Source: Allobosea sp. 67-29
GTDB lineage: Bacteria > Pseudomonadota > Alphaproteobacteria > Rhizobiales > Beijerinckiaceae
Direction: 5' to 3'
Assembly (NCBI RefSeq): GCF_001898115.1
Contig: NZ_MKSQ01000026.1
Span: 1 to 64,000, forward strand
Length of the DNA: 64,000 bases
Positions 50,370 to 59,594 of the stretch are shown here, in pieces. The notes beneath the pieces are model-generated. The model was not told where the DNA came from, ran no database searches, and saw only the letters and a program-made list of their open reading frames with translations. The translations under genes were made by a program, and so were the position numbers. How positions within the stretch are numbered: position 1 is the stretch's first letter; the number at the start of each line of letters is the position of its first letter.

Positions 50370-52100
50370 ATGCGCTATACGATCGGTCTCGCCACCACCT
50401 TCCACGATCCCGCCCTCGCGATCATCGGGCCCGATGGCGCAGTGCTCTTCGCCGAGGCGACCGAGCGCTACCTGCAATACAAGCGCGCGCCGAACTGCGA
50501 GCCGGATTCGGCGCCGCGCATGGAAGGACTGCTGAAGCGCTACATCCCGAAAGACGCCGAGGTCACGATCGCCACGAGCTGGGGCGAGGATTTCACCGGC
50601 TTCCTCGACCAGATGGCCCGCGCCGGCTCCTTCACGCTGGATGCCCTGCTCAAGCTCTCGCCCGAGCTCAACCGCTCGCTGGTGCCGGAACGGACCGAGC
50701 GCGCGCTGATCGCCTCGCTCCATCTCGGCCAGCAGCGCGCCGGCATGGGCGTTCTGCTCGGGCTCGACCGCGCCTATGGCAAGGCCAATGTCACCGGCCT
50801 GAAGCGCTACGGCCACCATCTCAGCCACGCGGCCTATGCCTGCTGGTCCTCGCCCTTCGACAACGCCGCCTGCCTTGTCGTCGACGGCATGGGCGAGACA
50901 GGGGCCTCCGCCATCTTCGCGCTGGAGAACGGCAAGCTCCGCGAAGTGAAGCGCCATCGCGGCCGCGAATCGATCGGCTTCTATTTCGGGCTCGTCACCG
51001 ATCTCGCCGGCTTCGACCAGGCCAAGGGCGAGGAATGGAAGATCATGGGGCTCGCCCCCTACGGCAAGACCGATCCCGAACTGATGGCGCTCTTGCGCAG
51101 GCTCTATCAGATCGATGGCCACAAGCTCTCCTTCGCCAAGGCCGACGTGGTGCAGGCCGTCGCCGCCGAAATCCTGACGAAGCGCCCGACTGACGCCCTC
51201 GACCAGGGCTGGGCCGATCTCGCCCGCTGCGGGCAGGACGTCTTCGCCGAGATGATGGAAGCGCTGCTCGGCGAGGCCGCCGCCCTCGTCCCGAGCGAGA
51301 ACCTCGTCATGGCCGGCGGCTGCGCGCTGAATTCCTCCTTCAATGGCAAGATCGCCGGCCGCCACGGCTTCAAGACCGTGTTCGTGCCCTCGGCGCCGGC
51401 CGATGACGGCAACGCGATCGGCGCCGCCTGGCTCGCCCACGCCGAAGCCAATCCGGACTGGCGTGCGCCGAAAGGGCCGCTCACGCCCTATCTCGGCTCG
51501 ACCGTCTCGACCGAGCCTTTCGAGCGCATGCAGCTCTGGGAAAAGCGTCTGCGCAAGCTCGCTCCCGACGAGGTCGCGCCCGTCACCGCCAAGCTTCTCA
51601 CGGAAGGCAAATTGATCGGCTGGGTGCAGGGCCGCGCCGAATTCGGGCCGCGTGCGCTCGGCAACCGCTCGATCATCGCCGATCCGCGCCCGGCCGACGC
51701 CAAGGACATCCTCAACGCCAAGGTGAAATACCGCGAGGCCTTCCGGCCCTTCGCGCCCTCGATCCTGGCCGAGCATGCCGCCGACTGGTTCGAGAACTAT
51801 CAGGACGCGCCTTATATGGAACGCACGCTCACCTGGAAGGAAGCGGTGCGGAACCGCGTTCCGGCCGTGGTCCATGAGGACGCGACCGGGCGCCTCCAGA
51901 GCGTCACGGCCGAGCGCAATCCCCGCTACCATGCGCTGATCTCGGCCTTCCATGAGCTGACGGGCGTGCCGGTGATCCTCAACACCTCCTTCAACATCAT
52001 GGGCAAGCCGATCCTGCACACGGCGGAGGACGCGATCCTGATGTTCTATACCAGCGGGCTCGACGCGCTGGTGATCGACGACTGGCTGCTGGTGAAGTAG
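50370..52100 (+). CDS. Carbamoyltransferase, NodU/TobZ/CmcH family
   Basis: A 576-residue enzyme that forms carbamoyl-adenylate from carbamoyl phosphate and ATP, then transfers it to an acceptor. The N-terminal Kae1-like domain has GLATTFHDPAL, RYGHHLSHAAYA (metal-binding His pair), VVDGMGETG, GLAPYG and MAGGCALNSSFN. The C-terminal domain (about 380-576) has GRAEFGPRALGNRS, YREAFRPFAPSIL and LNTSFNIMGKPI. No partner biosynthetic genes are adjacent, so the acceptor (sugar, Nod-like oligosaccharide or antibiotic) is unknown. ATG 50370 has no strong ribosome site. A hairpin follows the stop. Confidence 0.9.
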   Translation: MRYTIGLATTFHDPALAIIGPDGAVLFAEATERYLQYKRAPNCEPDSAPRMEGLLKRYIPKDAEVTIATSWGEDFTGFLDQMARAGSFTLDALLKLSPELNRSLVPERTERALIASLHLGQQRAGMGVLLGLDRAYGKANVTGLKRYGHHLSHAAYACWSSPFDNAACLVVDGMGETGASAIFALENGKLREVKRHRGRESIGFYFGLVTDLAGFDQAKGEEWKIMGLAPYGKTDPELMALLRRLYQIDGHKLSFAKADVVQAVAAEILTKRPTDALDQGWADLARCGQDVFAEMMEALLGEAAALVPSENLVMAGGCALNSSFNGKIAGRHGFKTVFVPSAPADDGNAIGAAWLAHAEANPDWRAPKGPLTPYLGSTVSTEPFERMQLWEKRLRKLAPDEVAPVTAKLLTEGKLIGWVQGRAEFGPRALGNRSIIADPRPADAKDILNAKVKYREAFRPFAPSILAEHAADWFENYQDAPYMERTLTWKEAVRNRVPAVVHEDATGRLQSVTAERNPRYHALISAFHELTGVPVILNTSFNIMGKPILHTAEDAILMFYTSGLDALVIDDWLLVK

Positions 52101-52107
52101 CCCGCAA

Positions 52108-52136
52108 CCGACCGATCCGCCGGATTGATCGGTCGG
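52108..52136 (+). terminator. Inverted repeat after the carbamoyltransferase
   Basis: CCGACCGATC (52108-52117) and GATCGGTCGG (52127-52136) form a perfect 10-base stem with a 9-base loop, starting 8 bases after the stop codon. There is no T-run, so it may act as a weak terminator or an mRNA end-protecting hairpin. Confidence 0.45.
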
Positions 52137-52206
52137 ATCACGCGAAATCGCTGGTTTCGGTCCGGTTTGCGGTCATTCTTCCGGCCCATTGGAAGGGAGA
52201 CGAGCC

Positions 52207-52455
52207 ATGCTGCAACTGCGCCCGAACTGCGAATGCTGCGACCGCGACCTGCCGCCGCAATCGCGCGACGCTCTGATCTGCACTTTCGAATGCACGTTTT
52301 GCGTCGATTGCGCGGAGACGCGCTTCGCCGGCACCTGCCCGAATTGCGGCGGCGACCTGGCGCGCCGGCCGATCAGGCCGGAGCGGATGCTGGAGAAATA
52401 CCCGGCCTCGACCGAGCGCGTCCGCAAGCCGCACCCGCAATGCGCGGCGGCTTGA
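52207..52455 (+). CDS. DUF1272 zinc-ribbon-like protein
   Basis: An 82-residue protein. Paired cysteines in NCECCDRDLPP, CTFECTFCVDCAE and GTCPNCGGDLA suggest two zinc sites, the DUF1272 pattern. GGGAG is upstream of ATG 52207. The N-terminus matches the family's LRPNCE start. Role unknown; possibly nucleic acid or metal binding. It is convergent with grxD. Confidence 0.82.
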   Translation: MLQLRPNCECCDRDLPPQSRDALICTFECTFCVDCAETRFAGTCPNCGGDLARRPIRPERMLEKYPASTERVRKPHPQCAAA

Positions 52456-52499
52456 GGAAAGCTGTCAGATCAGAAAGCCGATCGTGAGACCGGCGAGCC

Positions 52500-52835
52500 T
52501 TAGCTCGCCTGCTTCACCGCGATGCCCTTCTCCTCGAAGAGCGCCTGCAATTCGCCGGCCTGGAACATCTCGCGGGTGATGTCGCAGCCGCCGACGAACT
52601 CGCCCTTGACGTAGAGCTGCGGGATCGTCGGCCAGTTGGAATAGGCCTTGATGCCCTCGCGGATTTCCTGGTCCTCGAGCACGTTCACGCCCTTGTAGGG
52701 CACGCCGATATAGCCGAGGATCTGGGCGACCTGACCGGAGAAGCCGCACATCGGGAATTGCGGCGTGCCCTTCATGAAGAGCACCACGTCGTTGTTCTTC
52801 ACTTCCGCATCGATGCGGGCATTGACGTCGGACAT
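52500..52835 (-). CDS. grxD: Monothiol glutaredoxin GrxD (Grx4 family)
   Basis: A 111-residue glutaredoxin with active site CGFS (C30) in [12 protein letters not shown], and the Grx4 motifs [19 protein letters not shown] and FEEKGI. It binds Fe-S clusters with glutathione and works with BolA. It lies next to bolA and purL on the same strand, an order common in alphaproteobacteria. Length is standard. Confidence 0.95.
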   Translation of the reverse strand: MSDVNARIDAEVKNNDVVLFMKGTPQFPMCGFSGQVAQILGYIGVPYKGVNVLEDQEIREGIKAYSNWPTIPQLYVKGEFVGGCDITREMFQAGELQALFEEKGIAVKQAS

Positions 52836-52882
52836 CGTCTCGTCTCCTGAAGCGGGTTCAAGGCCCGCCGGATGGTTTCATT

Positions 52883-53119
52883 CTAATCTTGGGGAACGGC
52901 GGTCGTCAGCGCAAGGGCGTGCAGTACGCCGCCCATATTCCCCTGCAGCGCGGCATAGACCATCTGGTGCTGCTGCACCCGGGTCTTGCCCTTGAAGGCG
53001 GCCGAGACGACGGTCGCGGCATAGTGGTCGCCATCGCCGGCCAGATCCTTGATCTCGACGGCCGCATCCGGCAGTGCCGCCTTGATCATTCGCTCGATCT
53101 CGTGGGCATCCATCGCCAT
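52883..53119 (-). CDS. bolA: BolA family protein
   Basis: A 78-residue small protein. The conserved GDGDHYAATVVSAAFKGKTR and HQMVYAAL match BolA/IbaG, which partners with monothiol glutaredoxins in Fe-S cluster and iron handling. GAGGAG sits eight bases before the ATG. It lies between purL and grxD and was probably transcribed with both. The His in VQQHQMVY is the usual metal-site residue. Confidence 0.93.
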   Translation of the reverse strand: MAMDAHEIERMIKAALPDAAVEIKDLAGDGDHYAATVVSAAFKGKTRVQQHQMVYAALQGNMGGVLHALALTTAVPQD

Positions 53120-53131
53120 GGGTCGAACTCC

Positions 53132-55342
53132 TCAGGCCGCCTTGCCGGCCATGTAGGACGGCAGCCAGTCTTCATGGATCTTGCGCAGATCGGCGATCGC
53201 AAGCGCCGGCTCACCCGGCAGTACAAGCGAAGCGCCGCCCGTCTTGCCGATGGCAAGCGCCGGCACACCGGCAGCCTTCGCCGCCGCGATCACGGTATCG
53301 GCCTCGGCCGCCGGGACCGTCAGGACATAGCGCGCCTGATCCTCGCCGAAGAGCGCGGCATGGGCGGGGCCGGCCGGCAGCGTCTCGATGGTGGCACCGA
53401 TGCCCTTGGCCATCGCCATTTCGGCGAGCGCGACAGCAAGGCCGCCATCCGACAGGTCATGGCATGTCGTGACCTTGCCCGACGCGATCAGCCTGCGCAC
53501 GAAATCGCCGTTGCGGCGCTCGATCGCGAGATCGACCGGCGGAGGGGCGCCCTCCTCGCGGCCGCAGATGGTCGCGAGATAGGCGCTCTGACCGAGCCAG
53601 CCGGCGGTTTCGCCGATCAGGACGATCGCCTCGCCCTCGGCCTTGAAGGCGATGGTGGCGTGCTTGGCCACATCGGCCATGACGCCGACGCCGCCGATGG
53701 TCGGGGTCGGCAGGATCGAGACGCCGTTGGTCTCGTTGTAGAGCGAGACGTTGCCGGAGACGACCGGGAAGTCGAGCGCCTTGCAGGCCTCGCCGATGCC
53801 CTTGATGCAGCCGACGAGCTGGCCCATGACTTCCGGCTTCTCGGGATTGCCGAAGTTCAGGTTGTCGGTGATCGCGAGCGGCGTGGCGCCGGTCGCGGTC
53901 AGGTTGCGCCAGGCTTCGGCCACCGCCTGCTTGCCGCCCTCGAACGGATCGGCCTCGCAATAGCGCGGCGTCACGTCGGCGGTCATGGCCAGGCCCCGCG
54001 GCCCGTCCTCGATGCGGATCACGCCCGCATCGCCGCCGGGCCGCACCGCGGAATTGCCGAGGATCAGCGTGTCGTACTGCTCCCAGATCCAGCGCTTCGA
54101 CGACAGATCCGGCGAGCCGATCAGCTTCTTCAGCGCCTCGGCATTGCCGTGAGGAGCAGCCACGCTCTCGGGCGCGATGCGCTGCTGCGGCGGCGTCTCG
54201 ATCCAGGGCCGGTCGTATTCGGGAGCCTCGTCGCCGAGCTCCTTGATCGGCAGGTCGGCCATGACCTCGCCCTGGTGCTTCACGACGAAGCGCAGCGTAT
54301 CGGTGGTGTGCCCGACCACCGCGAAGTCGAGCCCCCATTTCTGGAAGATCGCCTCGGCAGCCTCCTCATGGCCCGGCTTGATCACCATGAGCATGCGCTC
54401 CTGGCTCTCCGACAGCATCATCTCATAGGCGCTCATGCCCTCCTCGCGGCAGGGCACCTTGTCGAGGTCGAGCTCGACGCCGAGATCGCCCTTGGCGCCC
54501 ATCTCGACGGCCGAGCAGGTCAGGCCGGCCGCGCCCATGTCCTGGATCGCGTCGACATGGCCGGCGGCCATGATCTCGAGGCAGGCTTCGAGCAGGAGCT
54601 TCTCGGCGAAGGGGTCGCCGACCTGCACGGTCGGGCGCTTCTCCTCCGACTTGTCGTCGAATTCGGCCGAGGCCATGGTCGCGCCATGGATGCCGTCGCG
54701 GCCGGTCTTGGAGCCGAGATAGACGATCGCCTTCCCGACGCCGGAAGCCTTGGCGTAGAAGATCTCGTCGGCCTTGGCGATGCCGACCGCCATGGCGTTG
54801 ACCAGGATGTTGCCGTCATAGCGCGAATGGAAGCCGGTGGCGCCGCCGACATTCGGCACGCCGAAGGAATTGCCGTAGCCGCCGATGCCAGCGACGACGC
54901 CGGAGACGAGATGGCGGGTCTTGGGATGGTCCGGCGAGCCGAAGCGCAGCGCGTCGAGCACCGCGATCGGGCGCGCGCCCATGGTGAAGACGTCGCGCAG
55001 GATGCCGCCGACGCCGGTCGTCGCGCCCTGATAGGGCTCGATGAAGGACGGGTGGTTGTGGCTCTCCATCTTGAAGACGATGGCGGTGCCGTCGCCGATG
55101 TCGATGACGCCGGCATTCTCGCCCGGCCCCTGGATCACCCAGGGCGCCTTGGTCGGCAGCGTCTTGAGATGGATCTTCGACGACTTGTAGGAGCAGTGCT
55201 CGTTCCACATCGCCGAGACGATGCCGAGCTCGGTGATCGTCGGCTCGCGGCCGATCAGATGCAGGAAGCGCTGGTACTCGTCCGGCTTCAGGCCGTGCTC
55301 GGCGACGAGCTGCGGGGTGATCTTGATGTCGTTCGGAATCAC
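53132..55342 (-). CDS. purL: Phosphoribosylformylglycinamidine synthase subunit PurL
   Basis: A 736-residue small-type PurL of the PurLQS complex, which amidates FGAR with glutamine-derived ammonia in purine synthesis. Signatures include [47 protein letters not shown] and [14 protein letters not shown]. PurS and PurQ genes are not in the window. It is followed at 12 bases by bolA and grxD. Length is typical. Confidence 0.96.
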   Translation of the reverse strand: MIPNDIKITPQLVAEHGLKPDEYQRFLHLIGREPTITELGIVSAMWNEHCSYKSSKIHLKTLPTKAPWVIQGPGENAGVIDIGDGTAIVFKMESHNHPSFIEPYQGATTGVGGILRDVFTMGARPIAVLDALRFGSPDHPKTRHLVSGVVAGIGGYGNSFGVPNVGGATGFHSRYDGNILVNAMAVGIAKADEIFYAKASGVGKAIVYLGSKTGRDGIHGATMASAEFDDKSEEKRPTVQVGDPFAEKLLLEACLEIMAAGHVDAIQDMGAAGLTCSAVEMGAKGDLGVELDLDKVPCREEGMSAYEMMLSESQERMLMVIKPGHEEAAEAIFQKWGLDFAVVGHTTDTLRFVVKHQGEVMADLPIKELGDEAPEYDRPWIETPPQQRIAPESVAAPHGNAEALKKLIGSPDLSSKRWIWEQYDTLILGNSAVRPGGDAGVIRIEDGPRGLAMTADVTPRYCEADPFEGGKQAVAEAWRNLTATGATPLAITDNLNFGNPEKPEVMGQLVGCIKGIGEACKALDFPVVSGNVSLYNETNGVSILPTPTIGGVGVMADVAKHATIAFKAEGEAIVLIGETAGWLGQSAYLATICGREEGAPPPVDLAIERRNGDFVRRLIASGKVTTCHDLSDGGLAVALAEMAMAKGIGATIETLPAGPAHAALFGEDQARYVLTVPAAEADTVIAAAKAAGVPALAIGKTGGASLVLPGEPALAIADLRKIHEDWLPSYMAGKAA

Positions 55343-55437
55343 GGGCTCAGGGTTCCTGGCGGTCCGGCGAGGGGGTTGGCAGGGGCATAGCCTGCCTCAC
55401 GCCGCAGTACAACGCATTCGCAGCCGCGGCGTCGTTT

Positions 55438-55875
55438 TCAGCTCTCGATCGCAGCCAGAGCCGCCCTGAGCGATGCCGGAATGGGCACGGGCTTCTGACC
55501 TGCCCGCTGCACGTAGACATGGGTGAAGCGCCCCTGCGCCGCCGCCTGCGCGGCCCCCTCCCGGAAGACGCCGATGCGATAGGTGACGGAGCTGTTCCCC
55601 AGCCGCTCGACCGCGATCCCGACCTCGACGACCTCGGGAAAGGCGATGCTCTCGAAATAGGTGCAGCCTGTCTCGACCACGAGGCCGACGATCCCGCTCG
55701 TCGCCGGATCGAGGAAGCCGCCCTCGACCAGCCAGGCATTCACCGCCGTGTCGAACCAGCCGTAATAGACGACATTGTTGACGTGCCCGAAGACGTCGTT
55801 GTCGTGCCAGCGTGTCGGGATCGCGCGGAAGATGCGGAAATCGGCGCGGGCCAGGCGCGGTTGGCGCTCGCTCAT
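55438..55875 (-). CDS. Hotdog-fold acyl-CoA thioesterase
   Basis: A 145-residue protein of the 4-hydroxybenzoyl-CoA thioesterase type. The motif RWHDNDVFGHVNNVVYYGWF places the catalytic Asp/His-Asn segment, followed by FESIAFPEVVEVGIAVERLG. It hydrolyses acyl-CoA; the acyl group is unknown. Its ATG overlaps the stop of the methyltransferase upstream by four bases (ATGA), so the two are coupled. Confidence 0.88.
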   Translation of the reverse strand: MSERQPRLARADFRIFRAIPTRWHDNDVFGHVNNVVYYGWFDTAVNAWLVEGGFLDPATSGIVGLVVETGCTYFESIAFPEVVEVGIAVERLGNSSVTYRIGVFREGAAQAAAQGRFTHVYVQRAGQKPVPIPASLRAALAAIES

Positions 55876-56759
55876 CCCTCGCCTCCCGGCTTCTCGCCCG
55901 CCTTGATCTCCGGCACGCCGAGCGCATCGGCCAGCCGAGCCTTGGCCGAACCGGGCCGGAGCGGTTTCTGCTGGCTTTCATGCGGCGACCATCCGGACAG
56001 CCAGACGAATTCGAACGTCGCCGGCACGCGCCCGTCGGGATCGGCGAAGCGCTCGGCATAGAGCGCAACCGCCCGCAGCAACGTTTCGCGCCGAAGCGGT
56101 GCCTTGCGACGGGCAGTCAGGCTGTTCGCCCAGCCCATCGCCCGGAGATCGCGCATGAGCCCGAAAGCGTCGCGATAGCGCACCGTGACGGTTTCGCTGT
56201 CGATCACGGGCAGCGCGAAGCCGGCTCGCTGCAGCAGCCCGCCGAGATCGCGCAGATCGGCGAAGGGCGCGACGCGCGGGCTGACGCCGCCGGTCGTCTC
56301 GCTCTCGGCCTCCAGCAGCGCCTGCCGGAGCTCCTGCAGGCTGCGCCCACCGAGCAGGCAGGCCATGAACAGCCCGTCCGGCTTGAGCGCCCGCTTGATC
56401 TGGATGAGCGCGCCGGGCAGGTCGTTGACGCCCTGCAGCGCCAGCAGCGAGACGGCGAGATCGAGCGAACCGGGCGCGAAAGGCAGGCCTTCGAGATCGC
56501 CGACGATCCCGCCGTCACCGCCTTCCGCTTCCGCCATGCGCAGCACCCTGCCCGCCTTGCCGGCGAGCACGGGCGCCACGACCGGCAGCGGCGTGCCGAG
56601 ATCGGCTGCGATCGGGAATTCCCGCAGCACCGCGCCAAGGCGCTCCTGCAGGTCGCCTGCCGCGCGCTGGATCAGGAAATCCGGATAGTTGCCGGCGAGC
56701 GCGCGCCTCAGCCGCGAACGGCCGAGCGCGCGGTCGAAGACGAGGCGGTCGTCACTCAA
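55872..56759 (-). CDS. SAM-dependent methyltransferase-like protein (BioC/NDUFAF5-like)
   Basis: A 295-residue protein with a Rossmann methyltransferase fold. The post-I segment GDLEGLPFAPGSLDLAVSLL and the LPGALIQIKRALKPDGLFMA strand fit NDUFAF5/BioC-type enzymes. The N-terminal FDRALGRSRLRRAL is typical of that group. Motif I is degenerate (ADLGTPLPV instead of DxGCGxG), so SAM binding is questionable. The start is TTG 56759, with GGGGGGAC upstream; it lies 31 bases after the galU stop. It is co-transcribed with the thioesterase. A role in complex I maturation is only by homology. Confidence 0.8.
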   Translation of the reverse strand: MSDDRLVFDRALGRSRLRRALAGNYPDFLIQRAAGDLQERLGAVLREFPIAADLGTPLPVVAPVLAGKAGRVLRMAEAEGGDGGIVGDLEGLPFAPGSLDLAVSLLALQGVNDLPGALIQIKRALKPDGLFMACLLGGRSLQELRQALLEAESETTGGVSPRVAPFADLRDLGGLLQRAGFALPVIDSETVTVRYRDAFGLMRDLRAMGWANSLTARRKAPLRRETLLRAVALYAERFADPDGRVPATFEFVWLSGWSPHESQQKPLRPGSAKARLADALGVPEIKAGEKPGGEG

Positions 56760-56790
56760 CCCGTCTGTCCCCCCTGCCGAGCCTGCCCGC

Positions 56791-57669
56791 TCAGCGATCG
56801 AGCAGCTTCTCGATCTCGGCGCGCAGCTGCGGGCCGAGATCGCTGCGGTCGAGCGCATAGGCGACGTTCGCCGCGAGGAAGCCGATCTTCGAGCCGGCGT
56901 CATAGATGTCGCCGTCGAAGCGCACCGCGTAGAAGGGCTCCTGGCGCGACAGGGCGATCATGGAATCGGTCAGCTGGATTTCTCCGCCCGCGCCCTTCTC
57001 CTGATTGGCGAGCAGGTTGAAGATCGTCGGCTGCAGGATGTAGCGGCCGCTGACATGCAGATTGGACGGCGCCGTGCCCCGCGGCGGCTTCTCGACCATG
57101 CCGGTGATCTTCGAGATCTTGGCCTTGGCGTCCTCGACGGCGACGATGCCGTATTGATGGGTCTGGTCGTCCGGCACCGGCGCCACGGCGATGTGGTTGC
57201 CGCCATGCCTGTCATAGGCCTCGATCATCTCGGCGAGGCAGCCCTTGCCGTGGCTGTAGTGCAGCATGTCCGGCAGCAGCAGCGCGAAGGGCTCGTCGCC
57301 GACGATCTCGCGGGCGCACCAGACCGCGTGGCCGAGCCCGAGCGGCGCCTGCTGGCGGGTGAAGCTGGTCGCTCCGGCGGCCGGCAGATCCTCCTTGAGC
57401 GCCTCGAGTTCCTTCGTCTTGTTGCGCTTGGCCAGCGTGTCGTCGAGCTCGTAGGCCATGTCGAAATGGTCCTCGATCACCGCCTTGTTGCGCCCGGTGA
57501 CGAAGATGAAATGCTCGATCCCCGCAGCGCGCGCCTCATCCACGACATGCTGCACGACCGGACGATCGACGATGGTGAGCATCTCCTTCGGGACCGCCTT
57601 GGTTGCGGGCAGGAAGCGGGTGCCGAGACCGGCGACGGGAAGAACGGCCTTGCGGATGCGTTTCGTCAT
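56791..57669 (-). CDS. galU: UTP-glucose-1-phosphate uridylyltransferase GalU
   Basis: A 292-residue enzyme that makes UDP-glucose from UTP and glucose-1-phosphate for surface polysaccharides. The nucleotide-binding start is AVLPVAGLGTRFLPATKAVP, with KEMLTIVDRP, FALLLPDML and GMVEKPPRGTAPSNLHVSGR. The ATG at 57669 has AAGGA upstream. It is divergent from galE, so UDP-sugar genes are back to back. Confidence 0.94.
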   Translation of the reverse strand: MTKRIRKAVLPVAGLGTRFLPATKAVPKEMLTIVDRPVVQHVVDEARAAGIEHFIFVTGRNKAVIEDHFDMAYELDDTLAKRNKTKELEALKEDLPAAGATSFTRQQAPLGLGHAVWCAREIVGDEPFALLLPDMLHYSHGKGCLAEMIEAYDRHGGNHIAVAPVPDDQTHQYGIVAVEDAKAKISKITGMVEKPPRGTAPSNLHVSGRYILQPTIFNLLANQEKGAGGEIQLTDSMIALSRQEPFYAVRFDGDIYDAGSKIGFLAANVAYALDRSDLGPQLRAEIEKLLDR

Positions 57670-57837
57670 GAAGGGTCCTTGGCGCGTTGCCTTTGCCGAA
57701 GCGAGGCTGTGATGGGGTGGGCCGCACAACTGTCACGGTTGCGGGCCATCAGGATTGTATTAGCTGACAGGCCTTGAGAACCCGTCAACGGTTTTTGGAT
57801 AGGCCGGGTTCCTGACGAAGATGAGGCGAGAGAGACG

Positions 57838-58830
57838 ATGGCGGTATTGGTCTCCGGCGGTGCCGGCTACATCGGCAGCCACATGGTGCTGGAATTGCTC
57901 GACCGCGGCGAGAAGGTCGTCGTCCTCGACGATCTCTCGACGGGTTTCTGGTGGGCGGTCCCGCCGGAGGCGATCTTCCTGCAGGGCGACATCGGCAACC
58001 AGGACCTTGTGGAAGGGCTGATCGCCGAATACGGGGTGACCGAGATCGCGCATTTCGCCGCCAGGATCGTGGTTCCGGAATCCGTGTCCGATCCTCTGGG
58101 CTATTATTTCAACAATACCGTGAAGACCCGCGCCCTGATCGAAAGCGCTGCGCGCAAGGGCGTGAAGCACGTCATCTTCTCCTCGACGGCCGCCGTCTAC
58201 GGCGAGCCGCCGGTCTCGCCCGTGCCGGAGGAGATCGCGCTCAACCCGATCAACCCCTACGGCCGCTCCAAGCTGATGAGCGAGTGGATGCTGCAGGACG
58301 CCGCGAAGGCGCACGGCTTCTCCTATGTCGCCCTGCGCTATTTCAACGTCGCCGGTGCCGATCCGAAGGGCCGTTCCGGCCAGTCCTCGCCGAACGTCAC
58401 CCATCTCATCAAGGTCGCAAGCCAGGCGGCGCTGGGCCAGCGCGACGGCCTCACCGTCTTCGGCACCGACTACGCGACGCCGGACGGCACCTGCGTGCGC
58501 GACTACATCCATGTCACCGACCTCGCCCGCGCGCATCTGGCGGCGCTCGACCATCTGCGGCGCGGCGGCGAGAGCCTGACACTGAACTGCGGCTATGGTC
58601 GCGGTTATTCGGTCAAGGAGGTCGTCGAAGTCGTGAAGAAAGTCTCAGGCGTCGACTTCCCGGTGACTCTGGCGCAGCGCCGGCCGGGCGACCCGGCCTC
58701 GCTGATCGCCCGTGCCGACCGCATCCGCGCCGAGCTCGGCTGGCGGCCGGAGCACGACGATCTCGAGGAGATCGTCGGCCAGGCCCTCGCCTGGGAGGAA
58801 AAGCTCAGGATCAAGAACGCCTCGGCCTGA
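57838..58830 (+). CDS. galE: UDP-glucose 4-epimerase GalE
   Basis: A 330-residue extended SDR that interconverts UDP-glucose and UDP-galactose. GGAGYIGSH (residues 7-15) binds NAD; SSTAAVYGEP and NPYGRSKLMSE contain catalytic Ser and Tyr-xxx-Lys; RYFNVAGADPKGRSG and CVRDYIHVTDLARAH are GalE signatures. It feeds galactose residues for surface polysaccharide. Divergent from galU, with GAGAGACG upstream of the ATG. Confidence 0.93.
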   Translation: MAVLVSGGAGYIGSHMVLELLDRGEKVVVLDDLSTGFWWAVPPEAIFLQGDIGNQDLVEGLIAEYGVTEIAHFAARIVVPESVSDPLGYYFNNTVKTRALIESAARKGVKHVIFSSTAAVYGEPPVSPVPEEIALNPINPYGRSKLMSEWMLQDAAKAHGFSYVALRYFNVAGADPKGRSGQSSPNVTHLIKVASQAALGQRDGLTVFGTDYATPDGTCVRDYIHVTDLARAHLAALDHLRRGGESLTLNCGYGRGYSVKEVVEVVKKVSGVDFPVTLAQRRPGDPASLIARADRIRAELGWRPEHDDLEEIVGQALAWEEKLRIKNASA

Positions 58831-58845
58831 GCTTCGCCGCGCTTG

Positions 58846-59256
58846 TCAGTGTGCCGCCGGCTCCTCGGCCGGTTCGCGCACCGCGAGCACGGTCAGGCGC
58901 TTCACGTCCCCGGAGCGCGTCGTCCAGTCGATGGATCGCTCCGGCGCCATGCCGATCAGCGCCACGCCGATCGGCGTCATCACCGAGATGCGGTTCTTCT
59001 CGATGTCCGCGTGCTCAGGCCAGACCAGCGTGACGATGGTCTCGCGCCCGGTGCTCTCGTCGCGATAGACGATCTGGCTCCCGATGCGGACATGATCGTG
59101 CGAGACCCGCCCCTCCGGCAGGATGCGGGCACGGTCGAGCTCATGGGTCAGTTCGGCGGCGAGCTCGGGCATGGTATGGGCCGCGCCGGCCGCGATGCGG
59201 CTGAGCATGGCATGGTCCGCGGCCGTGACGGTGATGGCGGGACGCCTGGTGGACAT
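58846..59256 (-). CDS. rnk: Nucleoside diphosphate kinase regulator (Rnk/GreA C-terminal family)
   Basis: A 136-residue protein with a GreA/GreB C-terminal domain: VRIGSQIVYRDESTGRETIV, LVWPEHADIEKNRISVMTPIG, GVALIGM and DVKRLTVL. The GreA coiled coil is missing, so it fits Rnk, which binds RNA polymerase but lacks cleavage activity. N-terminal residues 1-40 are a short helical cap. It is convergent with galE. ATG 59256 is used. Confidence 0.8.
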   Translation of the reverse strand: MSTRRPAITVTAADHAMLSRIAAGAAHTMPELAAELTHELDRARILPEGRVSHDHVRIGSQIVYRDESTGRETIVTLVWPEHADIEKNRISVMTPIGVALIGMAPERSIDWTTRSGDVKRLTVLAVREPAEEPAAH

Positions 59257-59594
59257 GTGACATCTTTCATCGAAATGGCGAGCGCAGGCCGGCGGAACAG
59301 GGCCGCACGGCATCAGGAAGGCGAACTCGCAGGTTGACAGCTGGTGACGAGGCGCCCCCGAACCGGAGGCGCCAAGCGCGACAGGCCCGGGGCTAGAAGC
59401 CCGCGATGAGGTTGCCCGAGCGGTGCAGGCCGCGGCGGAAGGGAAAGGCGCTGTGCATCGCGGCGAGAATCCGCCAACCGCTACGGCTTGTCAAATTGCC
59501 TGCATCTGCGCCTGAATCCGGCTGGTTTAACCCTTGGTTAATCTTGTTCGGGCGCTCTGGAGGTGGTTTCATCCATAGCTTGCCGGGAGCCCCC
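59257..59594. other. Intergenic region before the MltB-type gene
   Basis: A 338-base region between divergent rnk and the transglycosylase. It holds no plausible gene. The part from 59490 to 59550 is AT-richer, with GGTTTAA and GGTTAATC, and may contain the transglycosylase promoter. No hairpin terminator was seen. Confidence 0.5.
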
